A DNA stretch of 64,000 nt from Pseudomonas marginalis (GCF_024169655.1 NZ_JALJWV010000001.1:1245001-1309000), one strand, 5' to 3'. Shown: positions 54,738 through 63,166, counted from the first letter of the stretch. Notes: generated by a model not told the origin, from the sequence alone. Program-made: numbers and translations.

Positions 54738-57700
54738 ATGGGTTTCAATCTTTCCGAATGGGCGTTGCGTAATCGCCAGATCGTACTGTTCCTGATGATC
54801 CTGCTGGCGGTGGTCGGCACTCTGTCCTACACCAAGCTGGGGCAAAGCGAAGACCCGCCGTTCACCTTCAAAGCCATGGTGATCAAGACCAACTGGCCCG
54901 GAGCCACGGCCCAAGAGGTGTCGCGCCAGGTCACCGAACGCATCGAGAAAAAGCTGATGGAGACCGGCGAGTACGAGCGCATTGTCTCTTTCTCGCGCCC
55001 CGGCGAGTCCCAGGTCACGTTCGTTGCCCGCGATGCCATGCGCTCGGCGCAGATTCCCGAGCTGTGGTATCAGGTGCGCAAGAAGATCAGCGATATTCGC
55101 CAGACCTTGCCGCCGGATATCCAGGGGCCGTTTTTCAACGATGAATTCGGCACCACCTTTGGCAACATCTACGCCCTGACCGGCGACGGTTTTGACTATG
55201 CGGTGCTTAAGGACTACGCCGACCGCATCCAGATTCAACTGCAACGCGTGCCGGATGTGGGCAAGGTCGAACTGCTCGGCCTGCAGGATGAGAAGATCTG
55301 GATCGAGTTGTCCAACCTCAAACTCGCCACCCTCGGCTTACCGCTGGCCGCCGTACAACAAGCGTTGCAGGAACAGAACGCCGTCTCCACCGCCGGCTTC
55401 TTTGAAACCCCGACTGAGCGCGTGCAACTGCGGGTGTCGGGCAATTTCAAGAGTGTGGAAGAGATCCGCAGCTTCCCGATTCGCGTAGGCGACCGCACCT
55501 TCCGTATTGGCGATGTGGCCGATATTCACCGTGGTTTTAATGATCCACCGGCACCGCGCATGCGCTATATGGGCGAAGACGCGATCGGTCTGGCCGTCGC
55601 CATGCACGAGGGCGGCGACATTCTGGTGTTGGGCAAAGCCCTCGAAGGTGAGTTCGCACGCCTGCAGAAGAACCTTCCGGCGGGCATGCAACTGCGCAAG
55701 GTGTCGGACCAACCGGCTGCGGTGAAAACCGGTGTCGGAGAATTCGTCCAAGTGTTGGCCGAGGCGCTGGCCATTGTCTTGCTGGTGAGCTTTTTCTCCC
55801 TCGGCGTGCGCACTGGCATGGTGGTGGCCCTGGCGATTCCGCTGGTGCTGGCAATGACCTTTGCCTGCATGTATTACCTTGGCATCGGCTTGCACAAGAT
55901 TTCCCTCGGCGCCCTGGTGCTGGCCCTGGGCTTGCTGGTGGATGACGCGATCATCGCCGTGGAAATGATGGCGATCAAAATGGAACAGGGTTACGACCGG
56001 CTTAAAGCGGCCAGTTTCGCCTGGACCAGCACCGCGTTCCCGATGCTGACCGGTACGCTGATCACGGCAGCCGGCTTCCTGCCGATTGCCACCGCGCAAT
56101 CGAGTACCGGTGAATACACTCGCTCGATCTTCCAGGTGGTGACCATCGCGTTGCTCGCCTCGTGGATCGCTGCCGTGGTGTTCGTGCCGTATCTGGGCGA
56201 AAAACTCCTGCCGGACCTGGCGAAAATTCATGCGGCCAAACACGGTGCCGACGGTCCCGATCCCTACGGCACACCGTTCTACCAGCGTGTCAGACGTTTG
56301 GTGGGGTGGTGCGTCACTCGACGCAAGACCGTGATCGTCCTGACCCTGCTGCTGTTTATCGGCTCGGTCGCGCTGTTCCGTTTTGTGCCGCAACAGTTCT
56401 TCCCGGCGTCCGGCCGCCTGGAGTTGATGGTCGACCTGAAACTCACCGAGGGCGCGTCCCTGAGCAACACCGCTGGCCAGGTCAAGCGCCTGGAAGCCCT
56501 GCTCAAGGAGCACGCCGGCATCGACAACTACGTGGCCTATGTCGGCACCGGCTCGCCGCGCTTCTATCTGCCCCTCGACCAGCAACTGCCGGCCGCCAGC
56601 TTTGCGCAATTTGTGGTGTTGGCCAAGTCCATCGAGGAGCGCGAAAGCCTGCGTATCTGGTTGATCCAAACCCTCAACGAGCATTTTCCCGAGCTGCGTT
56701 CACGGGTCACGCGCCTGGAAAACGGCCCTCCCGTGGGTTACCCGGTGCAGTTTCGCGTAACCGGCGAGCACATCGAAGAAGTCCGTGCCCTGGCGCGGAA
56801 AGTGGCGGCCAAGGTGCGCGAAAATACCCACGTGGTGAACGTGCATTTGGATTGGGAGGAGCCGAGCAAAGTCGTCTACCTCAATATTGATCAGGACCGC
56901 GCGCGTGCCCTCGGTGTGAGCACCGCCAACCTGTCGAAATTTCTGCAGAGTTCTCTGACCGGTGCCAGCGTCAGCCAGTACCGGGAGGACAACGAGTTGA
57001 TCGAAATCCTCCTGCGCGGCACCGTTTACGAGCGCACCGAACTGTCGCTGCTGCCCAGCCTGGCGGTACCGACGGACAACGGTAAAAGCGTCGCGCTGTC
57101 GCAGATCGCGACCCTCGAATACGGCTTCGAAGAAGGCATCATCTGGCACCGCAATCGCCTGCCCACCGTGACCGTGCGCGCCGACATCTACGGCAAGGAA
57201 CAACCGGCGACCCTGGTTCAGCAGATCCTGCCGACCCTCGAAGGCGTGCGCGCCGAACTGCCGGACGGTTACCTACTGGACGTCGGCGGTACCGTCGAGG
57301 ATTCCGCCCGTGGGCAGAATTCGGTCAAGGCCGGCGTGCCGCTGTTTATCGTGGTGGTGCTGACGTTGCTGATGCTGCAACTACGCAGCTTCTCACGCAC
57401 GGTGATGGTATTTCTCACGGCGCCCCTGGGCCTGATCGGGGTCACGCTGTTCCTGTTGGTGTTCCGCCAACCCTTCGGCTTCGTGGCCATGCTCGGCACC
57501 ATCGCCCTGTCAGGGATGATCATGCGCAACTCGGTGATCCTGGTGGACCAGATCGAACAGGACATCAAGGCTGGGCTGGCGCCGTGGCAGGCGATTATTG
57601 AAGCCACCGTCCGACGCTTCCGGCCGATTGTTCTCACAGCCCTTGCGGCGGTACTGGCGATGATCCCGCTGTCCCGCAGTGTGTTCTTCGGGCCGATGGC

Positions 57701-57809
57701 GGTGGCGATCATGGGCGGGTTGATTGTAGCGACGGCATTGACGTTGCTGTTCCTGCCCGCGCTTTATGCTGCATGGTTTCGTGTCAGGAAGGCAGGTGAC
57801 CAAGACTAA
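54738..57809 (+). CDS. mexK: RND multidrug efflux pump (MexK-like)
   Basis: A 1023-aa inner-membrane proton antiporter of the HAE1/AcrB superfamily with twelve transmembrane helices and two large periplasmic loops. Visible marks are the N-terminal 'WALRNRQIVLFLMILLAVVG', the first loop 'LGQSEDPPFTFKAMVIKTNWPGATAQEV', the proton-relay aspartates in TM4 'LGLLVDDAIIAVEMMAIKME', and TM10-12 with 'AMLGTIALSGMIMRNSVILVDQIEQD'. P. aeruginosa MexJK exports triclosan and erythromycin. Orthology rests on the neighbourhood and similar length. Confidence 0.88.
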   Translation: MGFNLSEWALRNRQIVLFLMILLAVVGTLSYTKLGQSEDPPFTFKAMVIKTNWPGATAQEVSRQVTERIEKKLMETGEYERIVSFSRPGESQVTFVARDAMRSAQIPELWYQVRKKISDIRQTLPPDIQGPFFNDEFGTTFGNIYALTGDGFDYAVLKDYADRIQIQLQRVPDVGKVELLGLQDEKIWIELSNLKLATLGLPLAAVQQALQEQNAVSTAGFFETPTERVQLRVSGNFKSVEEIRSFPIRVGDRTFRIGDVADIHRGFNDPPAPRMRYMGEDAIGLAVAMHEGGDILVLGKALEGEFARLQKNLPAGMQLRKVSDQPAAVKTGVGEFVQVLAEALAIVLLVSFFSLGVRTGMVVALAIPLVLAMTFACMYYLGIGLHKISLGALVLALGLLVDDAIIAVEMMAIKMEQGYDRLKAASFAWTSTAFPMLTGTLITAAGFLPIATAQSSTGEYTRSIFQVVTIALLASWIAAVVFVPYLGEKLLPDLAKIHAAKHGADGPDPYGTPFYQRVRRLVGWCVTRRKTVIVLTLLLFIGSVALFRFVPQQFFPASGRLELMVDLKLTEGASLSNTAGQVKRLEALLKEHAGIDNYVAYVGTGSPRFYLPLDQQLPAASFAQFVVLAKSIEERESLRIWLIQTLNEHFPELRSRVTRLENGPPVGYPVQFRVTGEHIEEVRALARKVAAKVRENTHVVNVHLDWEEPSKVVYLNIDQDRARALGVSTANLSKFLQSSLTGASVSQYREDNELIEILLRGTVYERTELSLLPSLAVPTDNGKSVALSQIATLEYGFEEGIIWHRNRLPTVTVRADIYGKEQPATLVQQILPTLEGVRAELPDGYLLDVGGTVEDSARGQNSVKAGVPLFIVVVLTLLMLQLRSFSRTVMVFLTAPLGLIGVTLFLLVFRQPFGFVAMLGTIALSGMIMRNSVILVDQIEQDIKAGLAPWQAIIEATVRRFRPIVLTALAAVLAMIPLSRSVFFGPMAVAIMGGLIVATALTLLFLPALYAAWFRVRKAGDQD

Positions 57810-57933
57810 GGAAAACAGGCGTATGTATATAAGTGCCTACGCCTGAGGCACGCTGAAGAAAGTGTCAAATGAGTGGGAAATGCCTGAAACCCGACAGCGG
57901 CTAATAGCGCCTGGGTATCTCCCACAGGACTAG

Positions 57934-58389
57934 TCAGAGGGCCGGCAGTTTCTTTTCGACGGTTTTTATAATCGATGTATTAGTGTCGGCCAGGGGGGAG
58001 ATTTTTTGTAGAGTCAGGTCCAGGTGGGCAACTGAGTCGATATAAAGATGGCAGACGAAACTGTCGTCCCCGGTGATTTTGTAGCACACCACACATTCAG
58101 CCATTTGCGCGAGCAACTGTTCAACCTGTTGGAACTTTCCAGTCAGGGGTTTAACCCTGACCAGCGCTTGCAATACAAAGCCCAGGGCCTGGGCGTCCAA
58201 CTCGACGCTGAACCCGCTGATGACCCCCGACCCTTCCAGACGCTTGAGGCGTTCGCTGCAACCGGGGGCCGATAACCCCACCTGGCGGCCAAGGGCGCGA
58301 ATAGACGCACGGGCGTTCTGGTGGAGGGCGACAATCAGCGCACGATCAATAGAGTCAAGTGTCTGGTCGCTCTTTGTAAGCTTTTTCAT
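57934..58389 (-). CDS. Lrp/AsnC-family regulator, divergent from the halogenase operon
   Basis: A 151-aa Lrp-type protein: an N-terminal helix-turn-helix ('LDSIDRALIVALHQNARASIRALGRQVGLSAPGCSERLKRLEGSGVI', about 11-57) and a C-terminal RAM ligand domain ('ALVRVKPLTGKFQQVEQLLAQMAECVVCYKITGDDSFVCHLYI'). Lrp/AsnC proteins sense amino acids. Its divergent position 192 bases from an amino-acid halogenase, PLP enzyme and two amino-acid exporters suggests that it senses the substrate or product and controls that operon. Confidence 0.88.
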   Translation of the reverse strand: MKKLTKSDQTLDSIDRALIVALHQNARASIRALGRQVGLSAPGCSERLKRLEGSGVISGFSVELDAQALGFVLQALVRVKPLTGKFQQVEQLLAQMAECVVCYKITGDDSFVCHLYIDSVAHLDLTLQKISPLADTNTSIIKTVEKKLPAL

Positions 58390-58581
58390 TAGATGGACCT
58401 TACGAATTTTGATGAAGCAGCATGAAAAGCTTACATACCACAGTTCGATAAAAAAAGAATGGATTTTTTCTAACCGCCTACCTATTGTTTTGCCTGCAGT
58501 CCATGCAGTACTGCGCAGTTCGCTTAACCGTGTGCTGTGAGGTTTCTATTTCAACTTGATCTATATTATCGAGGGAACGAA
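58390..58581. promoter_or_regulatory. Lrp gene/halogenase operon intergenic control region
   Basis: This 192-base divergent region is markedly AT-rich compared with the window. The imperfect inverted repeat AAAAAAAGAATGGATTTTTTC (about 58450-58470), an A-tract/T-tract dyad with a short centre, resembles Lrp-type binding sites. No hrp box is present here. GAGGGAACG before ATG 58582 is the ribosome-binding site. Confidence 0.4.
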
Positions 58582-59346
58582 ATGAACTACGTACTTGATG
58601 AGGCTCGCTTACAAAAACATCACGCTAATAACTTTTCTGACGAAAGAATATTTTCGTTGCGTCATGAGTTTGCCCGCAATGGGTTTATAAAGTTACGCGA
58701 TATTGTCGACGATCAGTTGCGTGAATACATAACGGCTGAAGTCAATGGGTTGATTGATCGGCAACTCGAACGCCGCGACTTGCACCTGGCCACCACTGAT
58801 AATACGCCTCGCTATATGAGCGTTGTGCGCAGCGAATTCATTGCTGAAAACAGCCCTTTGATCAATACGCTGTCAAAGTGCCCTGTACTGCTCGACACGT
58901 TGTCCCTGATCGCTGATGCACGAGTTGTCCCGTCCGTCTCCAAGGACGAGGAGTACCTGATCACCAAGCAGGAGCGTAAAGGCGATACCCACGGCTGGCA
59001 CTGGGGCGACTACAGCTTCGCGTTGATCTGGATTATCGAAACCCCGCCCATCGCAAAAGGAGGGATGTTGCAATGTGTTCCTCACACCTCGTGGGACAAA
59101 GCCAATCCGAGGATTCACGAGCTTTTGTGCAGCAACCCGATTGCCACTTACGGCTTCAAGACGGGGGATATCTATTTCCTGCGCACGGACACCACGTTGC
59201 ATCGCACCATTCCCCTTAATGAGGATGCCACCCGGATCATTCTCAACATGACCTGGGCCGCTGAAAAAGACCTCAGTCGCAACCTGCACGGCAATGACCG
59301 TTGGTGGGAAGACCAGCACGTGCAGGCCGCAAAGATTCTGACGTAA
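58582..59346 (+). CDS. BesD-like Fe(II)/2-oxoglutarate radical amino-acid halogenase
   Basis: A 254-aa non-haem iron enzyme. The facial-triad motif reads H140-W141-G142 (within 'DTHGWHWGDYSFALIW'): glycine replaces the usual Asp/Glu (HxD/E), leaving a site for chloride, as in radical halogenases. The distal iron histidine is H207 ('TTLHRTIPL') and R218 should bind 2-oxoglutarate. The 67-residue spacing equals that I recall for BesD of Streptomyces cattleya (H137/H204), a free-lysine chlorinase. Substrate contacts I recall for BesD (R74, E120, H134, D140, N219, T221, W239) all fall, shifted by three, on identical residues: R77, E123, H137, D143, N222, T224, W242. A cationic amino acid such as lysine or ornithine is therefore a likely substrate. 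Hydroxylase activity is the main alternative. Confidence 0.85.
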   Translation: MNYVLDEARLQKHHANNFSDERIFSLRHEFARNGFIKLRDIVDDQLREYITAEVNGLIDRQLERRDLHLATTDNTPRYMSVVRSEFIAENSPLINTLSKCPVLLDTLSLIADARVVPSVSKDEEYLITKQERKGDTHGWHWGDYSFALIWIIETPPIAKGGMLQCVPHTSWDKANPRIHELLCSNPIATYGFKTGDIYFLRTDTTLHRTIPLNEDATRIILNMTWAAEKDLSRNLHGNDRWWEDQHVQAAKILT

Positions 59347-59379
59347 AGCGGCGATCCGGCTGTTACCTCGACTCACGGG

Positions 59380-60705
59380 ATGATGATCATGCATGACGCT
59401 CAATGCCTCCAGCAGGCCAGTACCTTACTCAAGCAGGCGCAGTCACACGCGGCCATGGCAGATTTAGTCAGGGCTGCTGTTGCTCGAAATGAACAGTGGC
59501 GTGGCCAGCAGTGCATCAATCTCGTCGCCGCCGAGTCACCGACCAGCCCGTCCGTGCGCGCTCTACTGTCCAGTGAGGTAGGGACTCGCGCATCGGGCGG
59601 GCATATCGGGCGGGACAACCGTTTTTTTTCTGGGATGAAGAATATCGACGAGCTGGAATCACTCTGCGTGGAGTTGCTCAAAACCGCGTTTCGTGCCCAG
59701 CACGCCGATCATCGACTGATGGGCGGCATGGCGGCGGTGCTTTCGGCCTACACGGCCCTGGCTCGCCCTGAAGACAGTGTCATGACCGTACCGGTGATCA
59801 GAGGCGGGGATACCAGCAACCGAACCAACGGGCCTCCTGGCGTGCGCGGGCTCAAGGTATGGGACATTCCCTTTATCCACAAAACCGCGGATATCGATCT
59901 CACGCGGTTCAGCGAAATTGCCCAAGTCGTGAAGCCGGCAGTGATTGGCTTGGGTATGACGCTGACCCTTTTTCCCCTGCCCGTTGCCGACATCAAGGGC
60001 ATCGTTTCGGCATGGGACGGCAAGGTCTATTTCGACGCTGCCCACCAACTGGGCCTGATCAGCGCGGGCCTGTTTCAGGACCCATTGGCTGAGGGCGCCG
60101 ACCTGATGACCGGTTCCTCCGGGAAGACCTTCAGTGGCCCCCAAGGCGGCGTGATTGTGTGGAACGACGCGAGATTGACGTCACCTTTGCATGAGGCGAT
60201 TTTCCCGACGCTCACCGGTAGCCATCAAATCAATCGGGTCGCGGCACTCGCCATGGCGGCGACGGAGATGTTGGAATACGGACAGGTTTACATGAAGCAA
60301 GTGGTGAGTAACGCGCAGGCCTTGGCGCTGCACCTGGAACACCAGGGGGTGAATGCTTTCTATCGGGAGCAGGGCTACACCCGCACTCATCAGATCGTGA
60401 TCGATTCAAAACCCTTTGCCAGTGGCCGCGAGGCGGTTCAGCGGCTGGAGGCCGCCAATATCATTGCCAACGAGATGCCGCTGCCATGGGACACGGACCC
60501 CTACAGGGAAACCGGCATTCGGTTGGGCACCGTCGAAGTGACGCGCCTGGGAATGAAAGAGCGGGAGATGGCCTGGATCGCCGAGCAGATCGCCAAGGTC
60601 CTGCTGCATCGAGAGGACCCCATGGCGGTCGCCAATGGCGTGATCGACTTTATGAAAAACCACAGAACCGTCTATTACTGCCATGAACATGGGCTGCCGC
60701 GCTAA
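59380..60705 (+). CDS. SHMT-like PLP enzyme of the halogenase cluster
   Basis: A 441-aa fold-type I PLP enzyme related to serine hydroxymethyltransferase. Seen motifs are 'CINLVAAESPTSPSVRALLSSEVGTR', 'VYFDAAHQLGLI' (D219, H222), the Schiff-base lysine K249 in 'TGSSGKTFSGPQGG', and the carboxylate-binding arginine R381 in 'TGIRLGTVEVTRLG'. It is not the housekeeping GlyA: the tetrahydrofolate-binding and THKT(L/M)RGPR signatures are altered. Relatives include threonine transaldolases (ObaG, LipK) and alpha-methylserine enzymes, so aldol, transaldol or elimination chemistry on the halogenated amino acid is plausible. Start is ATG 59380, 59383 or 59389; the last has GGGA eight bases upstream. 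It follows the halogenase by 33 bases. Confidence 0.8.
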   Translation: MMIMHDAQCLQQASTLLKQAQSHAAMADLVRAAVARNEQWRGQQCINLVAAESPTSPSVRALLSSEVGTRASGGHIGRDNRFFSGMKNIDELESLCVELLKTAFRAQHADHRLMGGMAAVLSAYTALARPEDSVMTVPVIRGGDTSNRTNGPPGVRGLKVWDIPFIHKTADIDLTRFSEIAQVVKPAVIGLGMTLTLFPLPVADIKGIVSAWDGKVYFDAAHQLGLISAGLFQDPLAEGADLMTGSSGKTFSGPQGGVIVWNDARLTSPLHEAIFPTLTGSHQINRVAALAMAATEMLEYGQVYMKQVVSNAQALALHLEHQGVNAFYREQGYTRTHQIVIDSKPFASGREAVQRLEAANIIANEMPLPWDTDPYRETGIRLGTVEVTRLGMKEREMAWIAEQIAKVLLHREDPMAVANGVIDFMKNHRTVYYCHEHGLPR

Positions 60706-60735
60706 GCCGTCACGAATGTTCTTCAGGGGGAGCGT

Positions 60736-61350
60736 ATGCCCGACATTGCACTATCCGTTTACCAGGCGATATTCACCTTTGCCGTCGCCGCCATCGCGCT
60801 GCTTGCCAGTCCAGGCCCGGCGACCCTGGCGCTGGCGGCGAGCGGGGCCGCTTATGGCATGAGGCGTTCAACCCGGTTTTTCGTGGGGATCACGTTGGGC
60901 CTGGTGATCGCCATGGCATTGGTCGCCTCCGGCCTCTATGTGGTTCTGCACAGTTTTCCGATGCTGGCGACGGCACTGACGGTCATCTCCATTGTTTATA
61001 TTGTGTGGCTGGCCTACCAGATTGGTACCGCGCCGCCCATCAGGGACGAGCAGTCCGTGGTCACGCCGGGATGGGGCGCCGGGTTTGTGCTGGGTGTGGC
61101 GAATATCAAGGCCTATGCCGCATTCGCCGCGTTGCTGGGCAGTTTCACCCTGGGCGCCGCACCCGCCTGGGAGCAAGGTGCGAAAGCCTTGATTTGTCTG
61201 CTGGTGTGTGTGGTATTCGACTTTCTGTGGCTCTTTGCTGGCAGCCGAATGCGCAAGTTATTCATCCACCCTACTTGGAGCCGACGACTTAACGTAAGCT
61301 TCGCGATTTTGATGGTCGCGACGGTCGCCTGGTCAATCACGCTGACGTAA
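60736..61350 (+). CDS. LysE/RhtB-family amino-acid exporter 1
   Basis: A 204-aa membrane protein with six predicted helices. The family signature is 'LLASPGPATLALAASGAAYGMRRSTRFFVGITLGL', where the SPGP motif is diagnostic. It begins 30 bases after the PLP-enzyme gene behind GGGGGAG. LysE/RhtB proteins export amino acids; the context suggests export of the cluster's product as secretion or self-protection. Confidence 0.87.
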   Translation: MPDIALSVYQAIFTFAVAAIALLASPGPATLALAASGAAYGMRRSTRFFVGITLGLVIAMALVASGLYVVLHSFPMLATALTVISIVYIVWLAYQIGTAPPIRDEQSVVTPGWGAGFVLGVANIKAYAAFAALLGSFTLGAAPAWEQGAKALICLLVCVVFDFLWLFAGSRMRKLFIHPTWSRRLNVSFAILMVATVAWSITLT

Positions 61351-61402
61351 TAGCGCTATCGGTGGGAAGGCCATTGAATCGTTCCGCCCGAGGATAGTTT
61401 TC

Positions 61403-61996
61403 ATGTTTGGGACCGTGTCTGCACTGGTGTTATTACTGGTCGTGCCTGGGCCGACCAATACCCTGTTAATGCGTGCAGGGGCACTGTTTGGGTTTGCCGC
61501 GTCATGGCGCATGGCATTTATCGAATGCCTGGCGTACCTGCTTCAGGTCTCTGTTTGGGGGGCGGTGTTGTTCTATGTGTCGGCCTGGTCCCCCTGGGTC
61601 GTGAAAGTGACGCAGACGGCTGCCCTCTGCTATCTGCTCCAACTGTCCTTCACGTTGTGGCAGCGCAAGAGCACTGCAGCCGACCCTGGCTCCGACCGTT
61701 TCTCCGGGCGGTATTTTTTCTGGCTGACGGTGATGAACCCCAAGGGCCTGCTGATTGTTTCGTTTATTGCGCCGATCAGCGCATTTGCCACGCTGCAAGG
61801 GTATGCCGGGTTCATGGCCACGCTCGCGGTGGTGGTGATACCTGTAGGGTCTGCCTGGATCTTGCTGGGCAGCCGGTTCGAAGGGGGCCAAAAGACGTGG
61901 CTGACGCCGCTGAAAATCAACCGGGTAACCTCGATGGCCATCGGGTGTTTTGCCACGTTGCTACTGGGACGCCTGGCCGATTCGATTTTCAACTGA
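61403..61996 (+). CDS. LysE-family amino-acid exporter 2
   Basis: A 197-aa membrane protein, only distantly similar to the preceding exporter. It has about six helices and the family motif 'LLLVVPGPTNTLLMRAGALFGFAASWRMAFIEC', plus 'WLTVMNPKGLLIVSFIAPISAFA'. GAGGATAG precedes ATG 61403. Two different LysE genes in one small operon also occur in clusters making amino-acid antimetabolites such as 4-formylaminooxyvinylglycine. One may export the product, the other a precursor. Confidence 0.83.
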   Translation: MFGTVSALVLLLVVPGPTNTLLMRAGALFGFAASWRMAFIECLAYLLQVSVWGAVLFYVSAWSPWVVKVTQTAALCYLLQLSFTLWQRKSTAADPGSDRFSGRYFFWLTVMNPKGLLIVSFIAPISAFATLQGYAGFMATLAVVVIPVGSAWILLGSRFEGGQKTWLTPLKINRVTSMAIGCFATLLLGRLADSIFN

Positions 61997-62023
61997 CGCG
62001 AGGCAGTATTTCACACGCGGGAA

Positions 62024-62052
62024 GGAACCATTTTTGCCCTTGCTTCCACACA
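62024..62052 (+). promoter_or_regulatory. second hrp box: HrpL-type promoter
   Basis: GGAACC (62024-62029), a 16-base spacer and CCACACA (62046-62052) match GGAACC-N15/16-CCACNNA at every fixed position. It lies downstream of the second LysE gene, in the correct orientation, 79 bases upstream of the ATG of a 74-aa gene. Confidence 0.87.
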
Positions 62053-62131
62053 GGATTAGTCGACCGAGCGGTTCCCGCGTATGAGATGCGGCGCAGTGAG
62101 TTGGCTCTAATCTGAATAGGAAGGCATACAT

Positions 62132-62356
62132 ATGTTTATACCGTTACCGATACTGGTGATACCGAAGATACTGAACATGGCGAGCGCGATGTCCGGGCTT
62201 GGAAATATGTTTGGACAGAATCAGTCAAACACCAATCGCGATATCAATATTAATATCAACAACGATAACCATAACTTCAATGCGTCGTCGTCCAGCTCTC
62301 ATAGCGCGCACATGTTTCACTCGGCCGCCCGACGAGCTTCGCACATCCACTATTGA
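62132..62356 (+). CDS. small Asn/Ser/His-rich protein under a hrp box, candidate type III substrate
   Basis: A 74-aa protein with three parts: a hydrophobic, Pro/Ile-rich N-terminus ('MFIPLPILVIPKILNM'), an Asn-rich middle (residues 30-50; twelve Asn in all, with 'DINININNDNHNFN'), and a Ser/His tail ('ASSSSSHSAHMFHSAARR'). It has no cysteine. Ile/Pro at positions 3-4 and no acidic residue among the first 12 follow the rule known for P. syringae type III effectors. AGGAAGG precedes the ATG, and a perfect hrp box lies upstream. I recognise no family. The alternating Ile-Asn stretch could form beta structure or fibres, so a pilus- or needle-related protein is another option. Confidence 0.65.
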   Translation: MFIPLPILVIPKILNMASAMSGLGNMFGQNQSNTNRDINININNDNHNFNASSSSSHSAHMFHSAARRASHIHY

Positions 62357-62432
62357 GCCTATTCGTCAACGCCGCCGGGCGTGAGCGTGCGGCGCTTGGT
62401 TCGGGGACTTGATAGACGGTTCGGCGAAAAAT

Positions 62433-62463
62433 AAAGGCCCTGACGATGTCAGGGCCTTTTTTC
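62433..62463 (+). terminator. intrinsic terminator after the Asn-rich gene
   Basis: AAAGGCCCTGAC/GTCAGGGCCTTT form a 12-bp stem with a three-base loop, followed by T's. It also faces the 3' end of the convergent DUF4197 gene and may serve both. Confidence 0.88.
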
Positions 62464-62476
62464 AGCTCGTGTGGCG

Positions 62477-63166
62477 TTAAAGCGCGCCAAATACCTTCTT
62501 CGCCAAACTGGTCGCCGCCGCCGCCGGATTTTTGCGAATCGTCTCTTCCTGCTGCGCAATCATCTTGAACAAACCATCCAGCGCTTGTTCCGTCACGTAG
62601 TTTTCGACGGTGGCACTGTTGGCATCGACCGCGCCAAACGCTGCGGCCTTGCCTGCCAGGGCGTTGTACTGCTGGGCCACGCCGACCTTGTCGGTGGCGG
62701 CCTTGACGATCGGCAGGAACTTGGCGCGGATGGCTTCGCGGCTGCTTTTGTTCAGGTACTGGGTGGCCGAGTCCTGGCCTCCGGTGAGGATGCCCTTGGC
62801 GTCGGTCACGCTCATGTTTTTCACCGCGTTGACCAGGATTGGCTGGGCCTGGGTCACGGCGGTTTCAGCGGCTTTGTTCATGCTGGTTTCGAGCTGTTCG
62901 ACCTGGTCACCCATGCCGAACATCTTCAGCTTGTCGGCGACTTTGCCCAGTTTTCCCGGCAGGCCGATCTTGACGTCGGGGTTGTTGCTGAAACCACCCG
63001 GTACACCCAGTTGTTTCACGGCGATCTGCGCGCCTTGGGTCAAAGCATCCTTGAGGCCGCCGGTGGCGTCGCCCTGGGACAGGCTGCCAAGGGACAGCGC
63101 CATGGCATTGGCACCGAGCAGCAGGCCGGCGCACAGGGCAGTGAGGCGAAGGGAATTACGGAGCAT
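62477..63166 (-). CDS. DUF4197 periplasmic protein
   Basis: A 229-aa exported protein with a Sec signal peptide (1-23, 'GANAMA-LS'). The mature all-helical domain has DUF4197 features: 'GLKDALTQGAQIAVKQLGVPGGFSNNPDVKIGLPGKL', 'LETSMNKAAETAVTQAQPILVNAVKNMSVTDAKGIL' and 'VTEQALDGLFKMIAQQEETIRKNPAA'. No function is established. It lies 28 bases downstream of the lipoprotein gene on the same strand, probably co-transcribed. Confidence 0.88.
   Translation of the reverse strand: MLRNSLRLTALCAGLLLGANAMALSLGSLSQGDATGGLKDALTQGAQIAVKQLGVPGGFSNNPDVKIGLPGKLGKVADKLKMFGMGDQVEQLETSMNKAAETAVTQAQPILVNAVKNMSVTDAKGILTGGQDSATQYLNKSSREAIRAKFLPIVKAATDKVGVAQQYNALAGKAAAFGAVDANSATVENYVTEQALDGLFKMIAQQEETIRKNPAAAATSLAKKVFGAL

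Noticed and set aside
58562..58567. TATATT as -10 box of the halogenase operon
   Set aside because: It lies only a few bases before the ribosome-binding site, so the transcript would start inside the translation signal.
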